DNA from: Phycisphaerae bacterium
Lineage (GTDB): Bacteria; Chloroflexota; Anaerolineae; 4572-78; J111
Length of the DNA: 43,311 nt
NCBI GenBank assembly: GCA_028285035.1
Contig: JANQQF010000162.1
Span: forward strand, 1 to 43,311
Direction of reading: 5' to 3'
Part shown: positions 20,101-28,030 of the stretch, piece by piece
Layout of the letters: every line of letters begins with the position of its first letter
Numbering within the stretch: the first letter of the stretch is position 1
Notes under the pieces: generated by a model
Told to the model about the DNA's origin: nothing
Seen by the model: only the letters and a program-made list of their open reading frames with translations
Databases searched by the model: none
Program-made: the position numbers and the translations under genes

Positions 20101-23100
20101 CCTGACAGTAATGTCCCGACTGACCAAGAAATATTGCCACTACCATCATCACTATGTGCGAAGACAAAAGTGTCACTGACATAGCTGGTGTGGTTAGGCA
20201 GGGTATCGGTAATGATGACATTATGGGCCGAGCCGTTCCCCTGATTGGTGACTGTAATAACGTAAGTCACGTTTTCATTGGGCCGAATAACTGGCGTTAA
20301 ACTCTCTTTTTCAATCACCAAATCAGGAATCGCCACCACAGGGGTTTGTTCCTGAGATTGATTGTCACTTTCTACGGCATCACTCTCATTAGCACCAACG
20401 TTGATGACGTTGTAGACGTGCGTGATTGTCGCTGGCAGTGTAGCAACCACACGTACCGCAAATTCAAGCTTACCGCCCGACATTGCAGCTAGATCGCCGG
20501 GTTGATAAATGTATGTATCACCACCAGTGCTGAACCAACCATTGGCGTCAACGGGACCTTCAAAGGTGGTGTAAGCGGGTAGTGTTTCGGTAATCACCAC
20601 ACCAGTGGCTGTGGCATTACCAAAGTTGTTGTAGCTGATGGTGTAGGTAAAGACCTCGCCGGCATAAACAAAAGGATCTTCGGTCAGGCCACCAATCCCG
20701 TCATTTTTCACAACAACCAGATCAATCTCATCACATGAAATAACATCTTGGGCGATGCTTTCATCATTGCTTGGGTTTTGGTCGGCTGTGCCTGAGCCAA
20801 TTTGGGCTGTATTGGTTAGGATATACGAAGACGATGGACAGGTCTGCAATCTAAACCCAATATCAAATTGACCTGTTGAGCCTGGAGCCAAGTCCCCTAA
20901 ACTCCAAGTAATCGCGCTAGTACCAACCACGCCGCTGCCTAAGGTATCGGTCACGTAATTTACATTGCTGTCAAGTACATCGGTAATCACAACATTTGTC
21001 ATCGTAAGAACGCTGCTGTTGGCGTAGGAAAGGGTGAAGGTGGAAACTTTACCAAAACTGACCGCAGGACTAGTCAAGGTTTTGGTAATCGCCACATCCT
21101 GACAAACGTTTGTGGGCGAGTTGGTGGCGTCTGTTGTAGCTACATTATTGCCATAATTACCTTCAGCCTCTGCACCACGGCCCTCAACTGTATTTGAGAG
21201 GAAACTGTCGCCACAAATGGCAGTTCCCGCCTCAGCCAAGACTGTCAGGCTAAAACTCGTTGTTTCGGCGGGGGCCAATAATCCGACACTCCAAACAACT
21301 TCCGTTGATGAGGTTGAAACCGGTGTACCCATGACCGTATTGCTGTAATATGAGGTACCCGTGGGCAATGTGTCCGTAATGAAGATGTTGGTGCTCGTAA
21401 CACTACCCTGATTGGTCAGGGTAATGGCATAAGTGACCAAATCACCTGGATAGGCCACGGTGGACAACCCTAACTTCTCAATAGATAAATCTGGGGCCGG
21501 AGTAATTGACGTTACCTCTGTTGCCTCATTATCATCCGTCGCGGCATCAGCTTCACTACCACCAATGGTGACGGTATTCGTTACTGCCGTAGCGGTTGTG
21601 GCTGGATCAACCTGAACGATGAAATCAACGGTGCCACTGGTCTGTGAGATGACCGTACCCAGGTTGTATGTGTAAGCTGACGGTCCACCTGTCCAGCCCG
21701 TAGGCCCGACGAATGAGGTATTTGCAGGTAGCGTTTCCGTGAGGACAACATTGGTGGCATCTGTGGCCCCAACATTGCTATAGCTCAAGGTGTAGGTAAT
21801 TAAACCACCGGCTAACACGGTACCACCACTCAACCCGTCATCTTTTTCAATGACTAAATCGGGGTCACAAGAGACCGAAACGAGATTTGCAATCGCAGAC
21901 GCATTACTTGTCTCATCAATGTCAGCCTGTGAAGAATCAATAGCAGTGGAGTTGGTAAAAGTGGCTGTCCCACCTACACAATTAACACTGGTGGGATCAA
22001 GCAAAACGTCTAAGGTAAAGGTATAACTTTCACCAGGGCCAATGTCATTTAACAAATCCCAAGATACTGTATTTGTTCCAGTGACAGGGGTTACGCCCAG
22101 CGTATCAGATTGGTAGATTACGTTTGTATCTAGGAAGTCGGTAATCACGACATTGGTCGCCGTGACAAAGCCAACGTTGGCATAATCAATTTGGAAGGTT
22201 GTTGACTTGCCAACACTTTGCGCGGCAGAAAGCACGGTTTTGGTAATGGCTAAATCAATACAAATCACTTCTGTATTGGAATAGGTATCGGAGTTATTGG
22301 TTAGGTCACTATCAAAACTCGTAGTCGTTGCTTCGGCTGAATTGCTGAGCGTACTGGCACAGGTTGCATTCGTATCGACCAAACCAACCAAAGTAATCGT
22401 TTCACCTGTTCCAGCATTAACGTCACCAACTTGCCAAACCACTTCTGAGGTTGTTTGTAACCGGCTCAAGCCCAAGGCATCTGCCGTATCAGTGAGCCAA
22501 GTAACATCACCAGGCAGGGTATCGGTGATCAAGACATTTTCCGCTGTCCCGTTACCCGCGTTGGTGTAAGCTAGGGTATAAGTAATCATTTGACCAGGAA
22601 TCACCTCGCTGATCGATGAGGTTTTTGTCAATTGGACATCTGCACAGACAACCTCGACACCACCGCTGTGACTGGCCTGATTATTTGTGGGATCACCATC
22701 CACCGTAGTCGAGGTGATTTCAACCTGATTAGTTAATATAGATCCACAGGTTGTGGTCGCGGTTGTCGGCAGTTGGGTGGTCAGCGTGAGTACCTCGGCG
22801 GCATTTGCCGGCAGCGAAGGGGTAGACCAGACAATCTCATTCCCACTTACCGTTTGGGACAAGCCCAAGCTAGCACTGTTGTCAGATACAAATTGAAGGT
22901 TGGTGGGCAAGCTGTCAGTAATCACCACATTTGTGGCCGCGATGTTGGCATTGTTGCTATAGGCAATGGTGTAGGTGATTAGATCTCCGGGGGTAATGTC
23001 TCGAATGGATGATGTTTTCGCAATGCCCAGATCAGCCGCTTGAAATTCGACTTCAGTGGTGATTGGGAAGCCACAAAATTCTGTGGCTGTAATTTGAGCT

Positions 23101-24503
23101 GTACCTACCGTTTGAGCAGAGGTTAGGGTTACAGTGGCCAAACCCGAAGCATCCAAGGTCACTTGGCTAGCAGAGAGTGTACCCAACGTTGTGCTAAGGT
23201 TAACAGTACGGGCACGGGCGGGGATGGTCGAGCCACTTTCGCCGAGCGAAATGGTGATTGTTGTCGTTGTCACGCCGTCGGCTGGCAGTGCTGTCGCCGC
23301 TGGGGTCCCAGTAAAAATCATCGTTGGGGAGATTGTCACAGCCCCCTCAATATCAGAGCCAGAGCTAACCGCTCCCGTGGTCGGCGTGTTGCTCCCCCAC
23401 CAATCAAGCGTCACTTCGATTGTAGTTGCATCGATATTACGGAATTGATATTGGGCGTTATTACACACCACATTTTGTTCCAAGGTGTAAGCAGCGAGGA
23501 CACTATTGTTTGAGAGGCCCCACAAAACACCTTCGTCGTTGTTGTAAAACAGGTTATCAGATAAGTTCAGTGTTGCAGTATCACTGATAACGACAGCTGG
23601 ACCTGTGTTGCTGTAAACATCATTATTACGAATGGGGAATTCTCCGCCAAATACGGCGGTCTGATCCTCAACATAAATCCCACCACTCACATTACTGTAA
23701 ATCTGATTATCTTCAATACTGTTGGCAATACCCTTAGCCATGAAGATACCATATTCACCAGCATTGCGAATCTCATTACTGGAAACAACATTGCTATTTG
23801 AAGTTGTGGTTAAGTTTGGGGAGAAAAGAATGGCACTGACTGTGGTTCCCGAAATTATGTTTTGGCTAATCTGATTACCACCAGATCGAGTCAAAAAGAT
23901 CGCGGTGTGATTATCGGTGAAGACGTTCTGATTAAAAATCGTACCATCTGTAAAGCCAATAATCGCCCCACTAAATGGACTGGGTTGAGGGGTACAGCCC
24001 CCATTATTTTCAAAGGTATTATTATTGATTTGATGACTATTAGAACTTTTGATGTAAATCGCTTGAGAGGCATACTCAAAATGAGCATATTCGATTTGGT
24101 TGCTGTCACTCTCTAACAAAACACCTTGCCACGTACAGGTTCCAGGCGTACCTGTAAATTGGATTGGCTGCGCGGTGGTGCCGTTGGCCAGAAGCTGCCC
24201 TGTCGGCAGGGCGACCAACAGGCTATCCTGAGTGAAGGAGACAACAACACCCGGCTCAATCGTCAATTGAGCTTCCAAGCCAATAGTTCCCGAGATAATG
24301 AACGGGCTATCGGCTGTGGTCCAAGTGGTTGTACTCGTGATGTTTTGGGTCACAGAGGTCGGGCCAACCGCAAGGGGTGCTGCCGTTGCACGGGGGGTGA
24401 GCTGATCGAATATGATAAAGAGGCTGCCAGCTAGGAAAAGCCCTAACATAACAACCATAAACAGTTTGGTTACTTTACGAAGGTGCGATTTAATTGTTAA
24501 CAT
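14148..24503 (-). CDS. Giant secreted protein: beta-helix, Ig-like, 19 DUF11 repeats, beta-propeller
   Basis: This is a complete 3451-aa protein. ATG 24503 is preceded by AAAAGG five bases upstream. Residues 1-42 form a basic start, a hydrophobic helix and an A-rich cleavage-like end (RATAAPLA). Residues about 60-370 are a right-handed beta-helix rich in Asn turns, closing with DWWGSNTP. Residues about 375-480 are a Big-1-like Ig domain. Nineteen DUF11 repeats fill about 485-2915. An FTIFLPIII motif follows near 2925, then a beta-sandwich-like domain of about 140 aa and a C-terminal propeller with YVTN/NHL-type strands (NKVYVTDSQSDTLFVID). No LPXTG motif or C-terminal anchor is seen. The layout matches the neighbouring giant gene, so the two are paralogues. 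A role as surface fibre or adhesin is inferred from architecture. The tandem arrangement behind a secreted protease suggests a shared surface function. Confidence 0.93.
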   Translation of the reverse strand: MLTIKSHLRKVTKLFMVVMLGLFLAGSLFIIFDQLTPRATAAPLAVGPTSVTQNITSTTTWTTADSPFIISGTIGLEAQLTIEPGVVVSFTQDSLLVALPTGQLLANGTTAQPIQFTGTPGTCTWQGVLLESDSNQIEYAHFEYASQAIYIKSSNSHQINNNTFENNGGCTPQPSPFSGAIIGFTDGTIFNQNVFTDNHTAIFLTRSGGNQISQNIISGTTVSAILFSPNLTTTSNSNVVSSNEIRNAGEYGIFMAKGIANSIEDNQIYSNVSGGIYVEDQTAVFGGEFPIRNNDVYSNTGPAVVISDTATLNLSDNLFYNNDEGVLWGLSNNSVLAAYTLEQNVVCNNAQYQFRNIDATTIEVTLDWWGSNTPTTGAVSSGSDIEGAVTISPTMIFTGTPAATALPADGVTTTTITISLGESGSTIPARARTVNLSTTLGTLSASQVTLDASGLATVTLTSAQTVGTAQITATEFCGFPITTEVEFQAADLGIAKTSSIRDITPGDLITYTIAYSNNANIAATNVVITDSLPTNLQFVSDNSASLGLSQTVSGNEIVWSTPSLPANAAEVLTLTTQLPTTATTTCGSILTNQVEITSTTVDGDPTNNQASHSGGVEVVCADVQLTKTSSISEVIPGQMITYTLAYTNAGNGTAENVLITDTLPGDVTWLTDTADALGLSRLQTTSEVVWQVGDVNAGTGETITLVGLVDTNATCASTLSNSAEATTTSFDSDLTNNSDTYSNTEVICIDLAITKTVLSAAQSVGKSTTFQIDYANVGFVTATNVVITDFLDTNVIYQSDTLGVTPVTGTNTVSWDLLNDIGPGESYTFTLDVLLDPTSVNCVGGTATFTNSTAIDSSQADIDETSNASAIANLVSVSCDPDLVIEKDDGLSGGTVLAGGLITYTLSYSNVGATDATNVVLTETLPANTSFVGPTGWTGGPSAYTYNLGTVISQTSGTVDFIVQVDPATTATAVTNTVTIGGSEADAATDDNEATEVTSITPAPDLSIEKLGLSTVAYPGDLVTYAITLTNQGSVTSTNIFITDTLPTGTSYYSNTVMGTPVSTSSTEVVWSVGLLAPAETTSFSLTVLAEAGTAICGDSFLSNTVEGRGAEAEGNYGNNVATTDATNSPTNVCQDVAITKTLTSPAVSFGKVSTFTLSYANSSVLTMTNVVITDVLDSNVNYVTDTLGSGVVGTSAITWSLGDLAPGSTGQFDIGFRLQTCPSSSYILTNTAQIGSGTADQNPSNDESIAQDVISCDEIDLVVVKNDGIGGLTEDPFVYAGEVFTYTISYNNFGNATATGVVITETLPAYTTFEGPVDANGWFSTGGDTYIYQPGDLAAMSGGKLEFAVRVVATLPATITHVYNVINVGANESDAVESDNQSQEQTPVVAIPDLVIEKESLTPVIRPNENVTYVITVTNQGNGSAHNVIITDTLPNHTSYVSDTFVFAHSDDGSGNISWSVGTLLSGDSRTFELTIVPDLNICDETTITNTVQVTALEPDFDDSNNVDTYDGSPPGCRDVAITKTTTTPQVALGNQVSFTLTYSNPGIFTATNTLVTDTLPAGLSFVDSNPTPTSQVGSEVEWSIGDLAPGLEGTIVLTTQSSSDLSYCDQILTNTGTITATYSGGVELYLDNNTSQADVEVRCLPDMTILKNDLVGGPTELPFVQAGDVFTYSILYSNIGVGSASNVVITETLPNHTSFSGPSGSNGWFQVGSTSEYTYSLGTVGSGSGGFVEFAVAVDNPLNLIGDPAFITNTVCIGSATEEATTGNNCSFEQTLVQSRTPRLDVVKTANPVSGSTVQPGDLITYTVSVHSTGEDIAQNVRLTDTLPSEVSFVTATLSTGGVVNGNSQLTADLGNILVGDAVTMTVVASVRNTAVSGTVFTNTAYSVANDSNVQQSNSVTHTVQSDVALTITKSANPVSGSTIAAGGLIDYMILVTNTSVTTQATAVMIFDTLPLSTTLVSSSTTHGSIINPNPLVVDVDVLGPGDVAQVDITVLVDLDIAQGSVISNTGEVNSLQTNLTFSDVVTHVVSGTTELEISKAATPASGSTVQPDDLITYTITISNLGSTSLSNVVVTDSLPMSTTFVSSDTVNGSVSGPDPLVFSLSSLAANQQETFTFTVQVDTAAISGTVISNTAFVDTDETVLDATNTVTHTIADDITATDLVVTKAATPASGSTVQSNDLIAYTITVSNVGGSALSNIVVTDSLPISTTFVSSDTLNGSVSGPDPLVFSLSSLAANQQETFTFTVQVDTAAISGTIINNLAQAVSDQTILTQTNEVTHTVTDVVTSSLVATKSATPVSGSTVQPDELITYTITVSNAGSTVLSNVVVTDSLPISTTFVSSDTLNGSVSGPDPLVFSLSSLGVGISETFTFTVQVDTAAISGTLISNTAQIVSDQTTLDQSNTVTHTVTDVLTSSLVTTKSAVPPSGSTVVPNELITYTIAVTNDGTSTLTNLFIADNRPISTTIVYSATSQGTLSGDDPVTALVSSLDPNQTVVLTLTAQVDSDAPAGLEIENFAQVDSNQTSLLLTNEVTHTVTNAVTSTLLASKAATPASGSIVAPDDLITYTITISNPSATDLTNVVVTDSLPISTTFVSSDILTGSVSGPDPLVFSISPIAANASETFTFTVRVDSDAANGTLISNTAEVMSDQSVVTTTNVVTHEVQDVNPDDLIAHKAATPPHGSIVQPNDLITYTVTVTNESSIALTNVMITDSLPANTSYQSFSATQGVTVGPDPITLNFGTVNSGATATLTFTVRVDSPVISGTIISNLAEIKSDQTPLTNTNVVTHLIHSDVITGLVALKSATPPHGSTVVPDELITYTVTVTNQGTADLTNVMVTDTIPSDTSFVSSDASQGVLTGPSPLVANFGTLPGGATATLTFTIQVDSSVISGTVISNVAEFISDQTTLSNTNVVTHLVGSTGPFTIFLPIIIVPPGTADATLTWVSQTQDRVQELDGNSGGLNADGQNDGEFLLTITVSPSSKQVDFVELVSDQSGSPTWDTVIDSDPVLGIYDGNTQLNDSDGTVDGLDVDTSVTVTLFASDDVGGTRFPEDTYNYTVYITFTDGTTATATARIPATPVTGIGWVTDVAADPTTNQIFVADPNQNVVHTIDGSSDVYNTSVSVGYGPTGLAVLTSTTPSKVFVAHAYALNNWTPGIWTIDSDDLDVRAMSDQGGYVGAAPVKIATNSNSGWERVYVSNYFDRLPILNGPAETRIGWVPKKSFQASYGIEVSHRTNHAYLASIDTGELIIFDGTEGESVSNYGACHHAPPEPRILRMVAVNQNTGHVFVTSPPDFNTGQTTSKVYVLDEALLLSETGGPPSDLTCTWNFLRTAASQLAIPGPAWVATIDLPGAISAGEEGIAVNSETNKVYVTDSQSDTLFVIDYDPTNNVANSVTSVTVGDNPVGVDVNQATHKVYVGNAQNSSASYGTVSVVDGDTDTVITTIPLTP
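15740..18400 (-). repeat. Seven near-identical Cys-free DUF11 units (distal array)
   Basis: Units 13-19 of the 3451-aa protein are about 380 bp each. Units 13, 14, 15 and 17 share long stretches such as VVTDSLPISTTFVSSD and SGPDPLVFSLSSL. At DNA level two of them differ by about 6 in 83 bases over a hand-compared stretch (near 17431 and 17818). That indicates recent duplication or gene conversion. Confidence 0.8.
19150..23040 (-). repeat. Ten cysteine-bearing DUF11 units with three-unit periodicity
   Basis: Units 1-10 of the 3451-aa protein. Linkers carry a Cys just before the next unit (for example NVCQDVAITK, ISCDEIDLVV, VRCLPDMTIL), and several units carry a second Cys before an LTNT-like strand (TTTCGSILTN, LSYCDQILTN). 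From unit 3 on the types alternate as VAITKT / PDLVIEKxD / PDLxIEK in threes (3-4-5, 6-7-8, 9-10). Boundaries are approximate. Confidence 0.75.
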
Positions 24504-24695
24504 ACAAGCCTTTTCATCCTACATTTGAGCAAGTCGATGTGTTAAGCGATTGTTTCAGGTCGAAAACTAGGCAATATTAATTGTTAAAGCGAGTCGAGTC
24601 TATCATACAGTTACGCGGGTTATCAATGGGAAACACGTCCCAAGTTTTAAAGAATGGTTGTTAAGGCTTATTCATAACTATTTACTGAGATTCAT

Positions 24696-26393
24696 TTATG
24701 GTTTCATAATTATCGGGAAAAAGATCTTTTTCGAGTATTTCATAACAACGGTCACATTTCGTTGTCCAACAGAGACGTTTGTCGCTGTCGTGCCCGTAAA
24801 TATTAGGGTTGTTGTGTATGTACCTCCGGAGGCTGGCCGAGTTACAACCAGGGATACATCCAGCGGTGCGGCTGCAGATAAAGTTCCCGATGAAGGTGTA
24901 ATAGATTGGACCCAAGAAGAAGTGGGTGAAATGATTACTCCCCAAGTTATAGGCGCCGTAGCTACTGATGTTAATTGGATGGTTTGGGTTAAAGGCATAG
25001 CCTCTACCTGATCCATTGTGAAACTCACCTGGGTAGGCGATAGATTAAGACTAGCCACAACTTGCAAAGCTTGGAAGGCATTTACTCGACCGTGACCAAA
25101 CTCAACATCATATCCTCCTGTTCCCTTATCTTCTGCTGTATTTTCAATAATGGTTCGGACATCAGCCGCCGTTAAATCAGGGTTATTACCCCACAAGAGA
25201 GCAGCTAATCCCGCCACATAAGGTGATGACATCGAAGTGCCGCTGCGATTTTCATAGGGGGCAATATCAGAGCGGGCGGTGCTATAAATTTGATCTCCCG
25301 GTGCCGAAACATCAATATGGATACCACGGTTGGACAAAGACCAGCGATCATCTTCATCTGTTGTTGCGCCAACGGCCACGACAACATCAAGGGCCGCAGG
25401 ACAGCTAACAAAAATATCATTTTCATTTCCTGAGGACGCAACCACTAATACTCCTTTGTTGACAGCATCCTCAATAACATCAACCACACTTTGCATATCA
25501 TCACAGGGCGCATGCTCAGCGGGATCGCCCAAACTTAAATTGATAATATTGGCTCCATTTGCCGTAGCATAAGAAATGCCATCAGCTAATTTTTCGAGCG
25601 TGGTTCTCTGCAATGGGTCAAAAACCTTAATTGCCATCAACGAGGCATCCCAATTTATCCCCGACACACCAACAGCATTGTTACCTTCTGCTGCGACAAT
25701 ACCTGAAACATGCGTGCCGTGTCCTACCTCGTCGGTTGGGTCATTATCATTTGGCGCGTCACACATGGTTATAGACGAGGCACTATTACAAAAATCCCAA
25801 CCGTTGATATCATCAATAAAGCCATTTGTATCATCATCCAAACCGTTGTCAGGTATCTCACCAGGATTAATCCATAAATTATTCTGCAAATCCTCATGAT
25901 CGAGGCGTATGCCAGTATCAATAATAGCGACAACGACATCGCTACTCCCTGTTTCAATATCCCAAGCTTCGGGGGCATCCATATCAGCATCAGCCGTTCC
26001 CCCACTTTGACCAGTGTTATTCAAGGCCCATTGTTCATTGTAGTCTGCATCATCTGGGGTTCCAGCCAGGAAAAGGATACGATTAAGTTCAGCATATAGG
26101 ACATCTTCTCGCCTTGAAAACCTCTCAGCAAATTCGACTTCCTGCCCAATTGGTACCTTCACTCGCATCAAACCACTAAAACGTGAAACAGATAAAACCT
26201 GCATCCCGGTTTGCTGTATCGTCACTTGTCTGGTGACAGGCGATAAATCAGATTTGAATTTTACAAGTATTTCACCTTCAACATAAAGAGGCTGATTATT
26301 TTGAGTAGGTGCTTGAGCCCCGGCTATTGTCGCTAAGCTCATTAAAAAGAAGAACAGAATTGAGTTGATGGTAATAAATTTAGTAATTGTCAC
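24696..26393 (-). CDS. Secreted subtilisin-like serine protease (S8) with C-terminal FFPIIMK motif
   Basis: The order is signal peptide, inhibitor-like propeptide (EGEILVKFKSDL onward), peptidase S8 domain and a C-terminal Ig/BACON-like beta domain of about 110 aa. All three catalytic motifs are present: Asp in AIIDTGI (about 25915), His in GHGTHVSG (about 25715) and Ser in GTSMSSPYVAG (about 25235). It should cleave peptide bonds outside the cell after autoprocessing. The protein ends in KKIFFPIIMKP. No ATG fits the start. I chose GTG at 26393, which puts a basic residue and a hydrophobic run (SILFFFLMSLATIAGA) at the N-terminus; the frame is open upstream to a TTG at 26447. The ribosome binding site is weak, so the start is uncertain. 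It lies 192 bp ahead of the 3451-aa gene on the same strand. It may mature the giant surface proteins, but that is inference from position only. Confidence 0.93.
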   Translation of the reverse strand: MTITKFITINSILFFFLMSLATIAGAQAPTQNNQPLYVEGEILVKFKSDLSPVTRQVTIQQTGMQVLSVSRFSGLMRVKVPIGQEVEFAERFSRREDVLYAELNRILFLAGTPDDADYNEQWALNNTGQSGGTADADMDAPEAWDIETGSSDVVVAIIDTGIRLDHEDLQNNLWINPGEIPDNGLDDDTNGFIDDINGWDFCNSASSITMCDAPNDNDPTDEVGHGTHVSGIVAAEGNNAVGVSGINWDASLMAIKVFDPLQRTTLEKLADGISYATANGANIINLSLGDPAEHAPCDDMQSVVDVIEDAVNKGVLVVASSGNENDIFVSCPAALDVVVAVGATTDEDDRWSLSNRGIHIDVSAPGDQIYSTARSDIAPYENRSGTSMSSPYVAGLAALLWGNNPDLTAADVRTIIENTAEDKGTGGYDVEFGHGRVNAFQALQVVASLNLSPTQVSFTMDQVEAMPLTQTIQLTSVATAPITWGVIISPTSSWVQSITPSSGTLSAAAPLDVSLVVTRPASGGTYTTTLIFTGTTATNVSVGQRNVTVVMKYSKKIFFPIIMKP

Positions 26394-26692
26394 GACTCTA
26401 ACCGATGCAATGTGTATTTGAGGATATAACTTGCAGACCTGACACAACTCTTAAAGTTGGAGTCCACAATAAAACAAAAAGGGTACGGAATCCCCCCTGA
26501 ACTGACCTAAATTTAATCTTTTTAAGATTCAGGCCGTGCCAAGAAGATAAATATCCAGAAACCATATCAAAATAAAGTTCTCCTCGTATATAAACTATTC
26601 GCAACACGTCATTAAATCATTTCAAGAAGCGGGTAAATGTAAAACCATCACGATTTCAAGTGACTTTGCCCAATGTCTTTCTCAGACAAGCT
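26394..26692. other. Intergenic gap, no gene recognised
   Basis: This is roughly 300 bp between the SDR stop and the chosen protease start, both on the minus strand. I see no convincing promoter, RNA or coding sequence. The promoter of the protease should lie here, but no clear -35/-10 pair is visible. Confidence 0.4.
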
Positions 26693-27424
26693 TTACTTCC
26701 AACGCTGCCCCCCATCAACGGGCAGAACAACGCCGGTCACAAATTCGGCGGTCACCAAATATAAAACGGCTTCAGCAATACTTTGTTCCCCACCCATTCG
26801 TTTGAGTAGTGACCTTTCAATCGCACGGTCCTTGTCCGCCTGACTTAATCCCTCTTCTGCCAGAATTGGGCCAGGGGCAATGCCATTGACTCGAACTGTA
26901 GGGGCAAGCGTCTTGGCTAACCCATACGTCATTTGTTCTAGACCTGCCTTGCTTGCCAGATAGGGAATAAATCCTGACCAGCCGATGTAGACGCCAGTAT
27001 CGATCATATTGATGAGAACTCCACCCCCATTTTCTTTCATCCACGTTCCAGCCCGTTGGGCACAAAAGAATGGGGCCTTCAAATTTGTGTTGAGTAAGGC
27101 ATCCCATTGATCCTCAGTCACAGTTCCAAACGGTGTCCGCCAGAAAAGGGCCGCATTGTTGATGAGAATATCTAATCTTCCGTAATGAGCGATTGCTTCA
27201 TCAACAATTCGCTCAGCTTGGGGCATTTCGGCCAAGTTAGCCTGAGTTCCCACAGCTTCAACACCAAACTCACGAATTGCTACCAGCGTCTGCTGAGCCT
27301 CTTGTTCAGAGGTGTTATAATGAAGCATAATATTGGCTCCCGCCTCAGCCAGTTGTAAGGCAATAGCTCTACCCAGCCGTTTTGCTCCCCCTGTTATCAA
27401 CGCCGCTTTCCCATCCAAACGCAT
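26693..27424 (-). CDS. SDR oxidoreductase, pteridine reductase/FolM-like
   Basis: This is a classical short-chain dehydrogenase of 243 aa with cofactor loop TGGAKRLG at 11-18 followed by LHYNTSEQEA, as in pteridine reductases. The usual catalytic Ser is replaced by Asp142 (NMIDTG), with Tyr155 and Lys159 in YLASK. The D-(13)-Y-(4)-K spacing equals that of PTR1 (D181, Y194, K198). VRVNGIAPGPIL also resembles PTR1. The enzyme probably reduces a dihydropterin with NADPH in the cytoplasm, perhaps dihydromonapterin or dihydrobiopterin. The start is chosen at the second ATG of GGAGGAATGATG, where GGAGG lies 4 nt away; ATG 27427 and TTG 27439 are alternatives. It is divergent from the membrane protein at 27547 and not in an obvious folate operon. 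Confidence 0.85.
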   Translation of the reverse strand: MRLDGKAALITGGAKRLGRAIALQLAEAGANIMLHYNTSEQEAQQTLVAIREFGVEAVGTQANLAEMPQAERIVDEAIAHYGRLDILINNAALFWRTPFGTVTEDQWDALLNTNLKAPFFCAQRAGTWMKENGGGVLINMIDTGVYIGWSGFIPYLASKAGLEQMTYGLAKTLAPTVRVNGIAPGPILAEEGLSQADKDRAIERSLLKRMGGEQSIAEAVLYLVTAEFVTGVVLPVDGGQRWK

Positions 27425-27488
27425 CATTCCTCCAAGCAAATTAGTATGTTCACCTTAACGGTCCATACTGGATTTGTCAATCTCTGTT

Positions 27489-27516
27489 TTGACTCCCCTC
27501 TCAGCGAGATTATAAT
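27489..27516 (+). promoter_or_regulatory. Sigma-70-type promoter
   Basis: TTGACT at 27489-27494 and TATAAT at 27511-27516 are separated by 16 bp. This is a near-consensus vegetative promoter. Transcription would start near 27523, about 24 bp before the ATG at 27547, leaving just room for the GGGAG ribosome binding site at 27536-27540. Confidence 0.7.
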
Positions 27517-27546
27517 CAGTCCGATTTTAATACTTGGGAGTTTTTC

Positions 27547-27903
27547 ATGAACACAAAATTAGGGATTGTGATTGGAGGCATCATCGCCGCTGCAATTGCG
27601 GTGGGTGTCGTCTCTTCAATTTATAATCTGACTGAGACCATTTTTGCCGGACGTATTATTGCCATCGCCGCAAGTCTTATCACATCTGGCATCTTGTACA
27701 CGATTACTTACACCCTATCAGATGCCCGTAATGGTGAACTTGAAGGTGTCGCCGCTGGTGTATTTGCTGGAGCGGTCGGAGGTATTTTGACCTGGGCCAT
27801 AGGTGATGCCATTTTTGGGCCATTTGCTCTAACAGGTTTAATAATTACGGCCCTAATCGGCGGCTTTATTATGAGTATGCAAATCGACGCACGGACACTC
27901 TAA
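27547..27903 (+). CDS. Small four-helix membrane protein, function unknown
   Basis: This 118-aa protein is almost entirely hydrophobic, with four likely membrane segments at about 5-27, 35-57, 68-90 and 92-110. It is rich in Gly and Ala, with glycine-zipper-like spacing (GVAAGVFAGAVGG). A short charged loop (SDARNGELE) separates helices 2 and 3. I do not recognise the family. GGGAG lies six bases before the ATG and the promoter at 27489-27516 drives it. It precedes the Wzz genes by 127 bp and may be unrelated to them. Confidence 0.75.
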   Translation: MNTKLGIVIGGIIAAAIAVGVVSSIYNLTETIFAGRIIAIAASLITSGILYTITYTLSDARNGELEGVAAGVFAGAVGGILTWAIGDAIFGPFALTGLIITALIGGFIMSMQIDARTL

Positions 27904-28030
27904 GTTGCCCAAGCTTCTAAATATCTAGCATTTTGGCTTAGGCCTTAGGTCTAACGCTTTGGGCACAAATTTTGGCAAAACATCGGATGACAGTGATGAA
28001 AAGATATGATACAGTGGAACGGCTAAATAT

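Noticed and set aside
27904..27963. TGCCCAA...TTGGGCA inverted repeat after the small membrane protein gene
   Set aside because: The arms are seven bases and about 45 bases apart, without a T tract; too weak to call a terminator.
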